DNA of 64,000 bases from Stenopsyche tienmushanensis (taxonomy: Eukaryota > Arthropoda > Insecta > Trichoptera > Stenopsychidae). A program made the position numbers and the translations under genes. The DNA lies in assembly GCA_008973525.1 (NCBI GenBank), contig WACJ01000515.1, forward strand, positions 2,542,001 through 2,606,000, in the 5' to 3' direction. The notes under the pieces were generated by a model. That model was not told the DNA's origin. It worked only from the letters and a program-made list of their open reading frames with translations, and searched no databases. Positions 51,101 through 62,279 of the stretch are shown piece by piece. Within the stretch, counting starts at the first letter, position 1. Each line of letters begins with the position of its first letter.

Positions 51101-54100
51101 ATTGTCTTCCTTTAACCAAATGGCGTCTTCAGCGATTTGTTGCAGATTTATTCCGTTTATCCTTGACGCGTTTAAAATTCCGCTTATATGTAACGTTTCA
51201 ATGTTTATATTTCCGTATAAAACTTCATTATTTATATTTTCCATCTTTTTGTTAAAATTCTCAATATCATCTCTCGTTATGCCGTTTAAAACTTTGAAAT
51301 CTAAACTGGCAACGGAACAATTCAAGATAGTATACGGGGCAATAATTTCATTATTTTTGGATCGACTTAATCTAATTTTGTCAAAATCATACATATCTAT
51401 ACCACATACTGGCTTATTCGTCTTCAAATCTCCTTCAATTATTAGATTTTCAATGATTATGCTATCAAATATAGGTGAATTTAATTCAAAAATATCCTCA
51501 TTTAAAAAAACAGCATCATTTGGAACCGACCAATTATTACACAGCTCTGTAACTTCTAAGTTGCTTATATCTAATGGAAATAATGATCTACTTTCATTAT
51601 TTTCATCGGAATTATTGACGCTGTCGATATTATCGAATATCATATCCGATAAGACGGTTTGATCTCCTGTTAATTTTACAGAATTTTCATTCAAATCCGT
51701 CACATTGACACCGTCAAATGTACCTCCAACTTGCAAATCTTCAAACGATACATCTCCGTTTAGTATGTCGTTCGAAATCACTTGATCTGTATCCGTTGTG
51801 AAGAAATCTAAAAATCTCCTGTTATTCAAAAAGCCTGATCGTATGTTTAATCCGTTTTGTATTGATATATGATTTTCAAACGTTTTGAATGAATCTATTA
51901 TTATATTTTCGTCGGTTTTCATTATTACGTCTTTGAAAAGGGTATCCCAGTCTGTGCCGTTGATTTTATTCCGTACATTTACTGTGCCGTTCACTCGGAG
52001 ATTGCGGAATATGACATTTGATTTTATTTCTCTGACTTCTGATAAGCGTGGATTAGAGAGGAAAGCATCGAGCTCTCTACCTGTTATTTCGCCTTGAACC
52101 TTAAAATAATAGACTTATATTATATATACTTTTAAAACATTATAATTTCAAATACATAGTGAATCAATATTCGGACTAGGGATTCTGTGTCGAGACGTCC
52201 CGGGACTTTCAACGAAAAAGTTCCGGTACTCGAGATTTTGTGATTTAAAATGTGCCTGTAGAGAGCTACCTGCACGGGAGAACCCTTATCTAAAAAAACG
52301 CCGACGGGGAGAGAAGAGAAAAACCAGTGATGGCAGGCGTTCCACAGGGATCGGTGCTTGGACCCGCCCTATGGAACATAATGTACGACGGACTGCTGAG
52401 GATATCACTAATGGACGGAGCCAAAATGGTTACAATCACTGATGATGTTGCCATCCTAGTCACCGCCAAATCCACGGAGATCTTGTGAACGACATGCGAG
52501 GATGCGCTGAGGAAGGCCAAGAAGTGTCTAACAGGAGCTGGTCTGGAGCTCGCTATTCAAAACACGGAGGCCCTCTTTTTCATAAGACGCAGGAAGCTTG
52601 CGCCACCACCCCTGAGGATCGGGGGTTGTGAGATTAAATACTCAAGATCCATTTGTTATTTAGGGGTGGAGATTAATGACAAGCTCTGATTCGTCACCCA
52701 CACGGAGAAGGCAGCAGCAAAGGCGGCCAGCATCGCAGAGAATCTGGCCAAGCGGGAGGCGACTCTACAATGAGGTATTGCACTCAGTACTGTTGTACGG
52801 CGCGCCGATATGGGCTGAGACACTACAAATTGAAAGGGCCAGGCTTAACATAGCCAGAGTCCAGAGAAGGAGCACGATTAGGGTGGCTGCTGCATATCGC
52901 ACAGTATCGGAAGACGCAGCACTGGTTCTAACTGCCATACCGCCATATGAAAGCAGGTATATCAAGTGCGTTATGCAGCAAAAAAAAGACGCTGAACGAA
53001 TAAGGAGAAGAAGGCAAGTGGAAACATCCTCAATTGCTGATTTGATTTCGACTTGACCGAATGACAGGGACAAAGGTGAGCCCGAGAGGGACACATCGCT
53101 GCAACTCTTGAGCAATTCTTAGGATTTTGAAAAAGCCGAGACTTCAGAATCCCTAGTGTGGACTAATAATATTTATTTAACAAATACCTACATTCATTCT
53201 TTCAGTGACGGTCAAATCGAAAAAGGTAAAATTATCCAAATTTTGCTTCGTCGATAATGTCACTATACTCTCGGGATTAATTCCGCTGATAACATCTTCA
53301 CAGTCTATTTCAACAGCTTGCAAATCATTTGCAAACGTCTTTGTTGAAGTAAAATCTACTGAAGAAGTTTCATTCAGAAGTAGATAATCCCGAGGGAAGA
53401 GAATATTGTTTAAAACTTGCATATTAAGGCGTCCATTAAGTATTACTACCTAAAAATACAAACAAACATTAATTTAGCAATACCGCTTTATAATAACGTC
53501 ATTTAAAAACATGAATAATTTACCCCATCCACATTTACGTCATCCAATAAAACGTCCTCATTTGTCATAATTATTCTGTCCGCGTATTCCTTCCAAGATT
53601 TGCTGTTTATGTTTTCAAACGTGATTCCGTTGGCAACGGATAACTCTTCTAAAGTCATACCTTCGCTGTTCAAAATAGTATTTTTATCGTTTACGCGCTT
53701 CTCTTCGAATAATTTATTCAAACCCGTTTCCGTGAATTCAAATCCGTTCACTCCGTTTTCAGCGATTAGAGTACTGTTAATGATGACGCTATCGAAATTC
53801 AAAAAACTCGAGTTTGTGTCGCGGAATTGTTTTTCATTGGCAATATATAGATCATTTTTAAAATCAATATTGTTGATCTTTCCATTCTTGCTTAGATCAA
53901 CATCTCTGAGCACGCGTATTGGATTCATTAATTTCAAATCGCCGTCTATTACTAATGGCTTCATCAGATCTGATTTTGGATCGACTATATTCAGTCCGTT
54001 TACGTTTTTGGCATTTATATTTCTCGCATTGAGATTTTCTACGGTGACATCGCCGTTGATGATGAGTTTTTCATCGTTGCCCTTCTTCAAAGCATTTTCG

Positions 54101-57100
54101 AAAACGGTATCAACGTTTAGACCGTTGAGATTATCAATATGAGCGCGTTTGATTGTTACATCTCCCTTGACTCTAATGCTTCCAGTTATTTTAACGTCGT
54201 CTAAAGTACTAGGAAGTCCATCTATTTTTGAGATGGCACTTTTTAATTTATTCATCATTGATTTTATTTTATCATGATTGTTCTTGATCTGATCGAACAG
54301 TAGTGATGTGTCCATGTTCATATCAAGGTTTTGCCAATTCTGCCCTCCCACATTTATGTGACCACTTTCAACGAGGGACTCTCTTATGTTGCCCTCTATT
54401 TGAATAGATGGAGCGTGTATTTCTTTGATTTTCCATTTATCTGCAAGTTAATATTCAGAATTTTTGCTACTTTTCCCTTTATTTCTTAATTGCTAATATA
54501 CTTCTTCGAAAAATAGAATTTCATATAATTTTTTTTACACCAGTTTCACTGCGTACTGTAGATAGGATAACCTACCTGCAGCAAATAGGTCTTCATTTGG
54601 ATCTATAGCCGAGTATAATAACTTATCAGCTTCTTCTAACATTCGATGCTGCGATATGAATTGCTCTTGTAAGACGTCTTTTGCATGTAAGATTTCATCT
54701 ATTTCCTTATCTAGTGGATCGGGCAAATTTACTAAATGCGTTTTTATTTCAAACATGATCGGAGAGTATTCCTCGCTGGCTGTTAATATGTTCACATTAT
54801 CGTTGACGGTGCGAAAAGTTGCTGCTCCTTTTATTCCCTTTTCTCCTTCTGCATCTAATATGCACGAGAATCCGAACATTTCTTCATCGTGAGATTTACA
54901 CGGTGAATGATCCAATAAAGTAAATTTATAACCGTCCCATTGAAGAGCTTCCAGAATGCTGCTTGAATGTGTGTTATGATCCAATTTATGTTGAAATAGT
55001 ACAATTGCATCGTTCCTAAAATATCGTTATTAATTCAATGCATATTATCATTTCGACATCATTAATATTTTTGAAATGAATTATTTACCTATAATATCCT
55101 AGTGGTATCGGAAGATATTGTTCTACGTGTCTTAAATTGTAATGATCGATATTTTTCTCGGTGAATTTGTCTCCTTCGACTTCATATATAGCAGGTTTTT
55201 CACCATCCACTGCCAGAAAACTGTTTGAACCAATTACAAAGGCTGATAAGCTTTCAACTCCAGGACTGGTTATGTTCTGAAATATTAATATTTTTAACAT
55301 GTGCAGTGTGCATATATTTTAAATTGAATAAAAAGTTCTATAGTATTACAGATAAATTTATGTAGCGTCTTGCGCTGTAATCATATTTATAAATAGCGAT
55401 TGTCACAGAGTCTTCTAACGGAATGGCCAAATATCTTCCGTTGTTGATAATGGCTGGTTTTCCATAGCCACATAGCTTTTGTTCAAACCACCAATTTTGC
55501 CACAGTTCAAGACCGTATATTGCTGAAAAATCATGAAAATAAGATTATCTGTGTATTTCATAAATGATGTACAGTAGAACCTCTATTATCTGGACCTTGA
55601 TACTTACATTAATACACACTTAAGTCTAGCAATTAATATATTGAAGTCTTAGTTTTAAACTATAGATATAGAGTTTATTAAGTAGACAAATCGAAGATGG
55701 AAGCTCAGAGCGGAACGTTGTGAAAATAATCAGGAAATACAGAAGTTGAAGAGTAAATTTTTATGTGGTTCATACAAAGAGGATCAACTGGGCAACCAAT
55801 ATCTGGTCTTTTTCTGTGTGAAAAAGCAATATTTTTCAATACAAAATTAAATGGAAATTTCACCTTTAAAGCAAGTTCGGGATAATCGAGGTTCTACTGT
55901 ATTATAAGAAAATATTGTTAGTAATTTTGAAGTAGGATATTTTTAATTTAATTATCAAATATAATATTTATAAATTTGGTTTGTTACTTAGATAAATTTG
56001 AAATAAATTTATATCTTTATGCATCACAATTAAAAATAAATAAATAATGATCTTACAGACTGCCCTATTTTGTGGTCCAGATTGTTCGTGTGTTATAATG
56101 ACTTTCCAGTTATCATCCAATTTGAAGATGCATAGATGAATGACAGAATATGTCAAGATCCATGTCCAAAGTTGGGTCATTGAATTGTCCTCTGTAAAAA
56201 CATGCATTCATGCCATTTAATTTTTTTAGCACTTAAATAACGACCGTACATTTATTCAATTGGAAGACTCAAGCACAGAGGAAATCTATATAAGGCGTTG
56301 CACAAATATGGTTAAATCAAAACAAAAAATAACCATCTAATTGGTGCCAGTTAACTGTTGAAGATTGAACGGTCAGCAGTCCAGTGCTCGTGGATCTTAT
56401 TTCTCCATTCCACCATTGGAACATTGCCATTGCGGATATAAAATCCTCGAACTCTGAAATAGGAACAGTTAGAAATTTATTCGCGGAATGTAAAAATGAG
56501 ATACAATTTAATGACTCAATGGCTGTAGGACTTACCACGATTGTCGATGTAAACACCATCTGGATGTGATGTTACCAGCGATAAGCCATGAAGTCCTCGA
56601 CCCACAGCATGGCAGCCTCGGCTCTCCCATTCTATAATTTGTCTATTCAACGTGAAAGACTTTTCTGCTACGACTTCCACTATCTGTAATTCTGCGTAAT
56701 AATCAAATTAATAATATATCATTTTTTATTGTAAGAGCAGTCTATTGAATGATAATACCTTCTCTATTATAGGAGCCCGTCTCAAACGTGTAAGGATGCC
56801 ATATTGGTCTTTCGATATCGATCTTGAAGCTCTCGAGTTCCATCAAGATATCCTCTGTCTTTTCGCACGCCACATAAGTAGGTAGTTCTATGTTGCTTGC
56901 AGGATAGGGATCATCCGTTTTGAAAGGATCAGAATCGCCGCCGTAATTGTGGTCATTATAATATTTATGTGTCGTTAGATCGATGTTCTTATCGTCTGTG
57001 TGATAATCTGCTCTTTTTGCTTTTATTTGTGGCGGGCGTTGTTTAGGAAAATCCCAACCGTTGGACGATTCTTCTGATCTTAAAGAATTCGCGGTGGTCA

Positions 57101-59032
57101 TTTCCAGATGTTCTTGGGACGAATCGGACGATTCTTTGTTTTCAGCAGGAGCATTTTCTTCTTCGCTCGAAGAAGTATCTTCAGCATCGGCGTCCATATT
57201 CTGTTCTGGAGCTTCCGCGCGTTGTTCTCTTTGTCCCTGAGAAGAACTTCCGCTTTGGCTTTCTTCAGTTTCATATCTTGCTAACATTCTCGAAGGACCA
57301 GCTACTGGTTGACCGTCCGACACGTTTACAGGAATTGGGTTCCTGACTGGGCGTAAATTGCGTTCTGCTGGATTATTATCCGTTAAATGAGGATTGACGT
57401 GAACTGCAATTTCGTTGTTGTCGTCATCGGTATCGAACAGGGATGAATCATCATCGAAGGACTCAGCCGGACTTAGGTCATCCGGCGAATCTAGCACGGG
57501 ATTTCCATTTTGTCGAGGCAGAACCCTATCTCTTCGAGCTTCGATTTCGGCAGCTAAATGTGCCAAAGATACCAATGGAAAATCGTAGCGGATATTTGGA
57601 TTCCGAATGCGTCTATTTGGAGGAAGATTCCTGTTGCGTCGCTCAAGTTCCACATCATTTAATCGATTTCGTGGAATTAGATCTTCTCGCCCTCTATTGC
57701 GTAGTTCATTATCTAATTCATCTACTCGTGGTTGTGGTTCTGGTTGTGGCTGTGGCTGTGGCTGTGGCTGTGGCTGTGGTTGAGGTTGTGGCTGTGGCTG
57801 TGGTTGTGGTTGTGGTGGTTGGTTGGCTTGAACGTTCAGATTCACAGGCGGCTGATCGAATTCTTCGAAATTGTCTTCATCTGAGCTCGAATTCGGAGTA
57901 ATGTTTCCTCCTCCGGGTGCTTCATTCGGATAGTCTGCATTCTTCGGATCGAAAATAAAATCAAATACTTTTATCATTAAATTTCAATAGAGATTATCAT
58001 ATTTTATGAAAACAGATCCTTAAATGCCAGTCTTTAGAATTGCAATTATCTCGACTAATTTCGATTGAGCCAGATCCAGCAGCTTGTCAATAAACAAACA
58101 ACGATTACATTAAATTGAAAATAAGATCCTTCAATCATTTGAAGCAGCGAGTTGTCACGAGAAAGAATAGATTTACTTTGGTCTTATTTTAGAACTCAGT
58201 GATCAGCGTATTAAAATGCAAAAAATATATTCCTAACATCTTGATTGCATATCATTGAAATTCTAATAAGATCTAAATTAATACGCTCAGATTCATCAAA
58301 TATAACATTTTTGTTATAATGTTTAAAAAATTGAAATAAAATTTGTGAAAATTGTCATGTTATATACAATAGCATTTTAAATTAGTAACATTTGATTTGG
58401 TGGATTGATGGTAGTTCATCTAATAAGGGTTGAATTTTATTGAGTTTTTCGACTGCTGGATTTATTTATTATATAGATATTAATATTTTATATAGATATT
58501 ATTTTTCCATATAAGTATAAACGAACAATTGTTATATATCATTGGAGGAAATTTGATTAAATCAGAAAGCATTCTAGAAATGATATAAATAACGCATAGA
58601 TCGATGATGGAATATAATGATTCAGTGCAATATTTTTAATTGTTGCAATAATTAATAATCAAAATTATTTAATTGTCGCCATTATAGGACAAATTTTATT
58701 ATAAAGAGATCTTCATATTTTTGAAGAAAAAAAAATCCAACGAAAAATACAATTAATATTTGGAAAATAAGAGTTATAAATTTTATCAAAATCCATCGAT
58801 TAATCAGTCGTTCAGTATTAATTTGATCTTTAATGGTATTGCTATAATTCAAGACTTTTCCAAGACACATTTTCATATTGGGGTTTTAAATAAAATATCA
58901 TAAATATTTCAATCAAATGAATTAAAAATAAATCGGTATAGCATTTAAAAAAATGATTTTTTTTACCTGTATTGCAAATCCGCAATTGATGATTGCCAAA
59001 AGCAACAGTTGAAGTACGATTTTCATTTTCAT
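48128..59032 (-). CDS. Giant secreted EAR-repeat protein, Nasrat/Polehole/Closca-like (tentative)
   Basis: Exons in transcript order: 59032-58967, 57967-56759, 56691-56536, 56453-56334, 56191-56057, 55522-55350, 55276-55089, 55015-54576, 54440-53524, 53449-53192, 52099-50314, 50074-49866, 49789-48995, 48926-48531, 48463-48128. All junctions match in phase except the first. Sum about 2,390 aa. Exon 1 encodes signal peptide MKIVLQLLLLAIINCGFA. Exon 2 is acidic, with a (QP)n repeat at about 57820-57730. Exons 3-8 hold EAR-like repeats (AFVIGSNSFLAVDGEKPAIY). Exons 8-12 form a long array of short repeats (for example INGDVTVENLNARNINAKNV), perhaps a beta-helix. Exons 13-15 return to EAR-like units (DNFIITSNKWDCNGYLWKWV). 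Size, secretion and repeats recall the insect eggshell/Torso-activation proteins fs(1)N, fs(1)ph and closca; identity is unproven. Confidence 0.85.
50106..50270 (+). repeat. dispersed TTTTATCGCAA repeat, plus copy in intron
   Basis: TATGCCTATGTTATTCCCGC, then ACAATAAGTTGACAAAGTTT, TATCGCAAACGGATGAACGG and ATTACATACGAACATAG. Same unit as at 60360-60600 (two copies) and 26455-26530 (minus). It lies in an intron of the giant gene, antisense to it. No coding capacity. Confidence 0.65.
52177..53155 (+). mobile_element. TIR-flanked composite: hAT-type ends around an R1-like fragment
   Basis: The left end TAGGGATTCTG and right end CAGAATCCCTA are perfect 11-bp inverted repeats and share TAGGGATT with the hAT element at 4933. 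Flanking 8-mers (ATTCGGAC, GTGTGGAC) agree at 5 of 8 bases, a decayed target duplication at best. TCCCGGGAC near the left end links it to the CCCGGGAT family at 17391. The interior is not hAT but a non-LTR retrotransposon fragment. It sits in the intron between exons 10 and 11 of the giant gene, on the opposite strand. Confidence 0.65.
52320..53060 (+). pseudogene. R1-clade-like non-LTR reverse transcriptase fragment
   Basis: AGVPQGSVLGPALWNIMYDG (52331 onward) is the reverse transcriptase motif preceding the catalytic YADD box, here seen as ITDDVAIL (52431), so the first residues of the box are altered. Downstream are KCLTGAGLELAIQNTEALFF, ICYLGVEIND and, after a frame change, SVLLYGAPIWAETLQIERAR with VAAAYRTVSEDAALVLTAIP, typical of the C-terminal RT/thumb and connecting region of R1/Jockey-like elements. 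In-frame stops (for example after ICYLGVEINDKL) show it is dead. The endonuclease and 3' end are absent. Confidence 0.85.
55572..55899. mobile_element. Tigger/pogo-type MITE, 328 bp
   Basis: Left end CAGTAGAACCTCTATTATC and right end GATAATCGAGGTTCTACTG are inverted repeats (one mismatch in 19), flanked by TA at 55570-55571 and 55900-55901, the Tc1/mariner/pogo target. The interior around 55790-55860 resembles 46490-46555 (GTATTGAAAAATATTGCTTT, ACCAGATATTGG), so it derives from the Tigger-like element in the eEF1B delta intron. It lies in the intron between exons 5 and 6 of the giant gene. Confidence 0.85.
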
Positions 59033-60353
59033 ATGAAATTGATGGACACTTTTCTAGTTTCCATAATAAAGATCATCGAAATGGAGAAGCTGTGGTCGGT
59101 GAGCAAATTAGAAGAGATCTAATGGCCGTGAGGGACCAAATAGAACTATCCAAAAAATTCAGCAAATCGTTTATTAAGATCTAATGTGGGTAGAAATATT
59201 GTATTGGGTGATTCGATATTTTAATCAATAGGGCTGCCATATTTTATTACATTATAAAAGCGAATTCTGTATTATTTTAATTTGTAAAGTTTCATTGTAA
59301 TCATTCGAAGAACAATATTTAACACTTGATTGAGAGATTTCAACCCAACATGTTCGATTTCCAAGCCTAATCCTTAATTCGCAGAACTAATATAGTATTT
59401 TGAGATTTATAAAATTTATCTATATAATTATTAGCGGCCCCGCAAACAGTATGCCAAATTTCAAGAAATTCAGTCAGTTTCCTTCTTGATTAAATGACTC
59501 ACTCCAAAATGATCCCACAGTTCAACTCGGCCCTATAAGAACATTTTTTGGATGAGGAATGTATAAGTAAATTTGTATATATGGTGGACATATTTAGTCT
59601 ACTTAATGACCCTAATATTTCTCTACGAGGGTTTTATACAAATATTTTTAAACTGAGAAATAAGGTCTGCGCATTTAAAAAGAAGCTGGTTCTTTGGGAT
59701 TGTCGCGTGCAAGATGAGGATTTAGAAATGTTGTAATAAATAAATGTAATAAGTCAGCACTTGAAATCATTGGTACTAAAATTTAATCATTATTAACCCG
59801 AAAATGAGGTTCATCGCAAAGGAAATCTTCGAATTAATAATTCCTTCATAGAGGACATCATTTCATGTACTCTTACGATTAGAGAAAAATAACAATTAAT
59901 AGAATTGTTGTCACTCTGATATCCAGATACAAAACATTAATATTGCCTCAGTTTTGAATAGCAATAGAAGATGAATATCCATCTTTAAGCTGTATAGCTA
60001 TAAATTTATTAATGTCATTTTCAAGAACTTATTCATGCGAAAAAGCATGTACTCAATAAAATCGAAAAAATCGCATTGCAGTCAAGAATATCCAATATAT
60101 TAGCAAAGATGCAACAGCAGGTTTCATATTAATTTGTTAAAAAAAATATTGTTTTAGTTAAATTTTAATATATCAGACTGTTATATGTATAATTTTTAGT
60201 TATAGTTATGTCCATCTGTCACAATAGAGATTAAAAAAATATTCAAGAACCCTCGTGGTTGACGCCGTAAATTAACGCACTAGTCAAATCACGTATTAGT
60301 AAATTTGATGTAATAATAATTATTATTTAAATAAAGCTTATTCATATTCTCAA
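59033..60353. other. upstream region of the giant gene, otherwise featureless
   Basis: The promoter of the minus-strand giant gene should lie just above 59032, but I cannot assign a core motif. Plus-strand frames at 58993-59184 and 59548-59736 have no recognised domain. Confidence 0.4.
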
Positions 60354-60600
60354 ATATATCTATGTTATTTCCGCAAGTGTAAACAATAAGTTGACAAAGT
60401 TTTATCGCAAGCGGTTGAACGGTATGGCAGCGCATTAAATACAGACAAACAAACATCGATTTTTATATATTAGATTATGCCTATGTTACTCGCGCAATCC
60501 TTAGCAATAGGTGGACGAAGTTTTATTGCAATCTGATGAACGGTATGGCAGCGCATTACATACGAACAAACAGATATTCATTTTTATATATTAGAAGAAG
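60354..60600 (+). repeat. two tandem units of the TTTTATCGCAA repeat
   Basis: Unit 1 (60354-60475) and unit 2 (60476-60596) each run from TATGTTA..CGC through AATAAGTTGACAAAGTTTTA or its variant, ATGGCAGCGCATTA, ATACAGACAAACA or TACGAACAAACAGAT, to ATTTTTATATATTAGA. The units are about 120 bp long. Similar single copies lie at 26455-26530 (minus) and 50106-50270. Confidence 0.7.
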
Positions 60601-61117
60601 ATTAGTAGTCCGCAGGTGTCAAAAGGTTGGGAAACACTGGTCTACATGATAACTCTAGAATTCTAGATATTTTCAAGAAAGACATTTCAATAAATATGTA
60701 TATTGTAAATTAATAACCCCTTCATAGAAGCAGAAATGAAAATATATGTTAATCAATCATCGATAGGATTCCAAAAAATATATGAATTACAAAAGTTAAT
60801 ATACTATAGATTTTCTTACGCTCATTGAGATTGACAATGATTTTATAAAATTCTACTTAAATTTAGATAGAGCAGAATTACTGATTGCTAAAAATCTAAG
60901 CGAAATGTTTTACTAATATGTTTATTATAAAGAAGATGATATTAGTTGCTTTCGAAACAATGATTATAGTTATATAATACAATGTTTCGATTTATGTTTT
61001 TGTTTGTAGATCCAAAGCAGGATATATATGGATACAGCGATATTTTGGTTATAAATGCAAATCTTCATGGCTTTTAAGCGAAAATCATATACAATTAGGT
61101 TTCATTCGTTGATAATT

Positions 61118-61127
61118 GGAATCCCTA
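61118..61127 (+). repeat. solo hAT-type end GGAATCCCTA
   Basis: ATTGGAATCCCTA matches the right end of the hAT element at 4933-5971 (ATTGGAATCCCTA). No left partner TAGGGATT was found within about 1 kb upstream. Confidence 0.4.
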
Positions 61128-61452
61128 GACGACATGCATCATAATTAACGAAGTATGTTTATGCGTGCCATTGATGAAGGCATCCAGTCTCACAGCTTCT
61201 TATGAAATTGGATCAATCCCATTCGATCAGATAAATCTGCTTATCGCAAGTCTCAATCAGTCGAAGCCAAATCAGAGATGAATATTTGAAAATTCCCGAT
61301 AAGCCCTCGGAGTCTGAGCAGAATCGAGAGCGCAATTCATTTCCGATTGGTTAGATTCCCACATACATTTGCTGCGTACCGAGGAACACTCGTTATTTAT
61401 TCCCATTTTTTCGTTTCTCTTCATCATGATGTTTCAAGTGCGAATTCGTCCC

Positions 61453-61491
61453 TGTCCCGCTTAACGTCGGAGATGGTCGCCGAGCGGGACA
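61453..61491. repeat. inverted repeat with 9-bp stem
   Basis: TGTCCCGCT at 61453-61461 and AGCGGGACA at 61483-61491 can pair, with a 21-nt loop. The surrounding 150 bp is richer in GC than the neighbourhood. Role unknown; it may be part of a dispersed element. Confidence 0.45.
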
Positions 61492-61879
61492 CAGCGACGA
61501 TATGTCTCCGGCTCTCCTTATGAAGCAAGATTGATGCTCCATATTGAATTGAGCAGGGAACAATAAGTTCAGGAAAAAAAGCTACGCTTCATCGCTACGC
61601 AATTTTATCGTCAATTAAAAAAATATTTTTAAATAGAAATTTGCGGTCCATCGATGGCGCCCTTTTAAAATTGAGCTCATCAAAGACAATTTCATTGAAT
61701 CGAAGGAATGCACGATGCAAGTGAAAGAAGTTTTTGAGCTTATTAACAATGCTCGTTGACTATCCATATTTTTTTAATAAACATGTATTTCTTTTAATTT
61801 CAACGAAATTCCATTCGAAATAGCTTGTCTAAGATGGAATGATTCCAATTTAATTCCTGTATGCTCTTGCGTTATGGGG

Positions 61880-62274
61880 AACAAATTTGATAAAATCTTT
61901 CTGATTGATTATAATAAGACTTCTGTCAACATCAATGCACAACGATATTGTAAGACTTTGAAAAAATTCAAAAGAAGCATTCAAAACAAAAGGAGCCTGT
62001 CCTCACACAGCCTTAGCCACCAAGACACCCTTGGACTGGGTTGAGATGTTTGAACCACCATTCGTATTCCCCTGACTTGGCGCCTTCAGATTATCATATT
62101 TTCCCCTTCCTGGAAGAACACATGGGTGGAACTAAATTTTCAACCGACGAGTATTTGCAGAAAGAGGTTCAGAAGTGGGGGAAGGAGCTAGCGAGAGAGT
62201 TTTTCGATGAGAGCATAAAGAAGCTTGTGCTTGTTTGCTCATCAGAAGCATTGAAAGCGTTGAAAAATAGTTAA
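61880..62274 (+). pseudogene. mariner transposase C-terminal fossil
   Basis: Across frame changes: FLIDYNKTSVNINAQRYCKT and LKKFKRSIQNKR, then GACPHTALATKTPLDW (usually DNARPHTA, the second catalytic Asp region, here altered), then NHHSYSPDLAPSDYHIFPFL (third catalytic Asp), EEHMGGTKFSTDEYLQKEVQ and FFDESIKKLV. The N-terminal half is missing. It resembles the C-terminal part that is lost in the fossil at 180-600, but they are 61 kb apart. Confidence 0.85.
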
Positions 62275-62279
62275 CAAGT

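Noticed and set aside
51063..51662. 199-codon plus-strand frame
   Set aside because: Antisense shadow of the long exon 50314-52099, which fits a spliced model with matched phases.
57443..57901. 152-codon plus-strand frame
   Set aside because: Shadow of exon 2 of the giant minus-strand gene; its Val/Ala run is the reverse reading of the Gln-Pro repeat.
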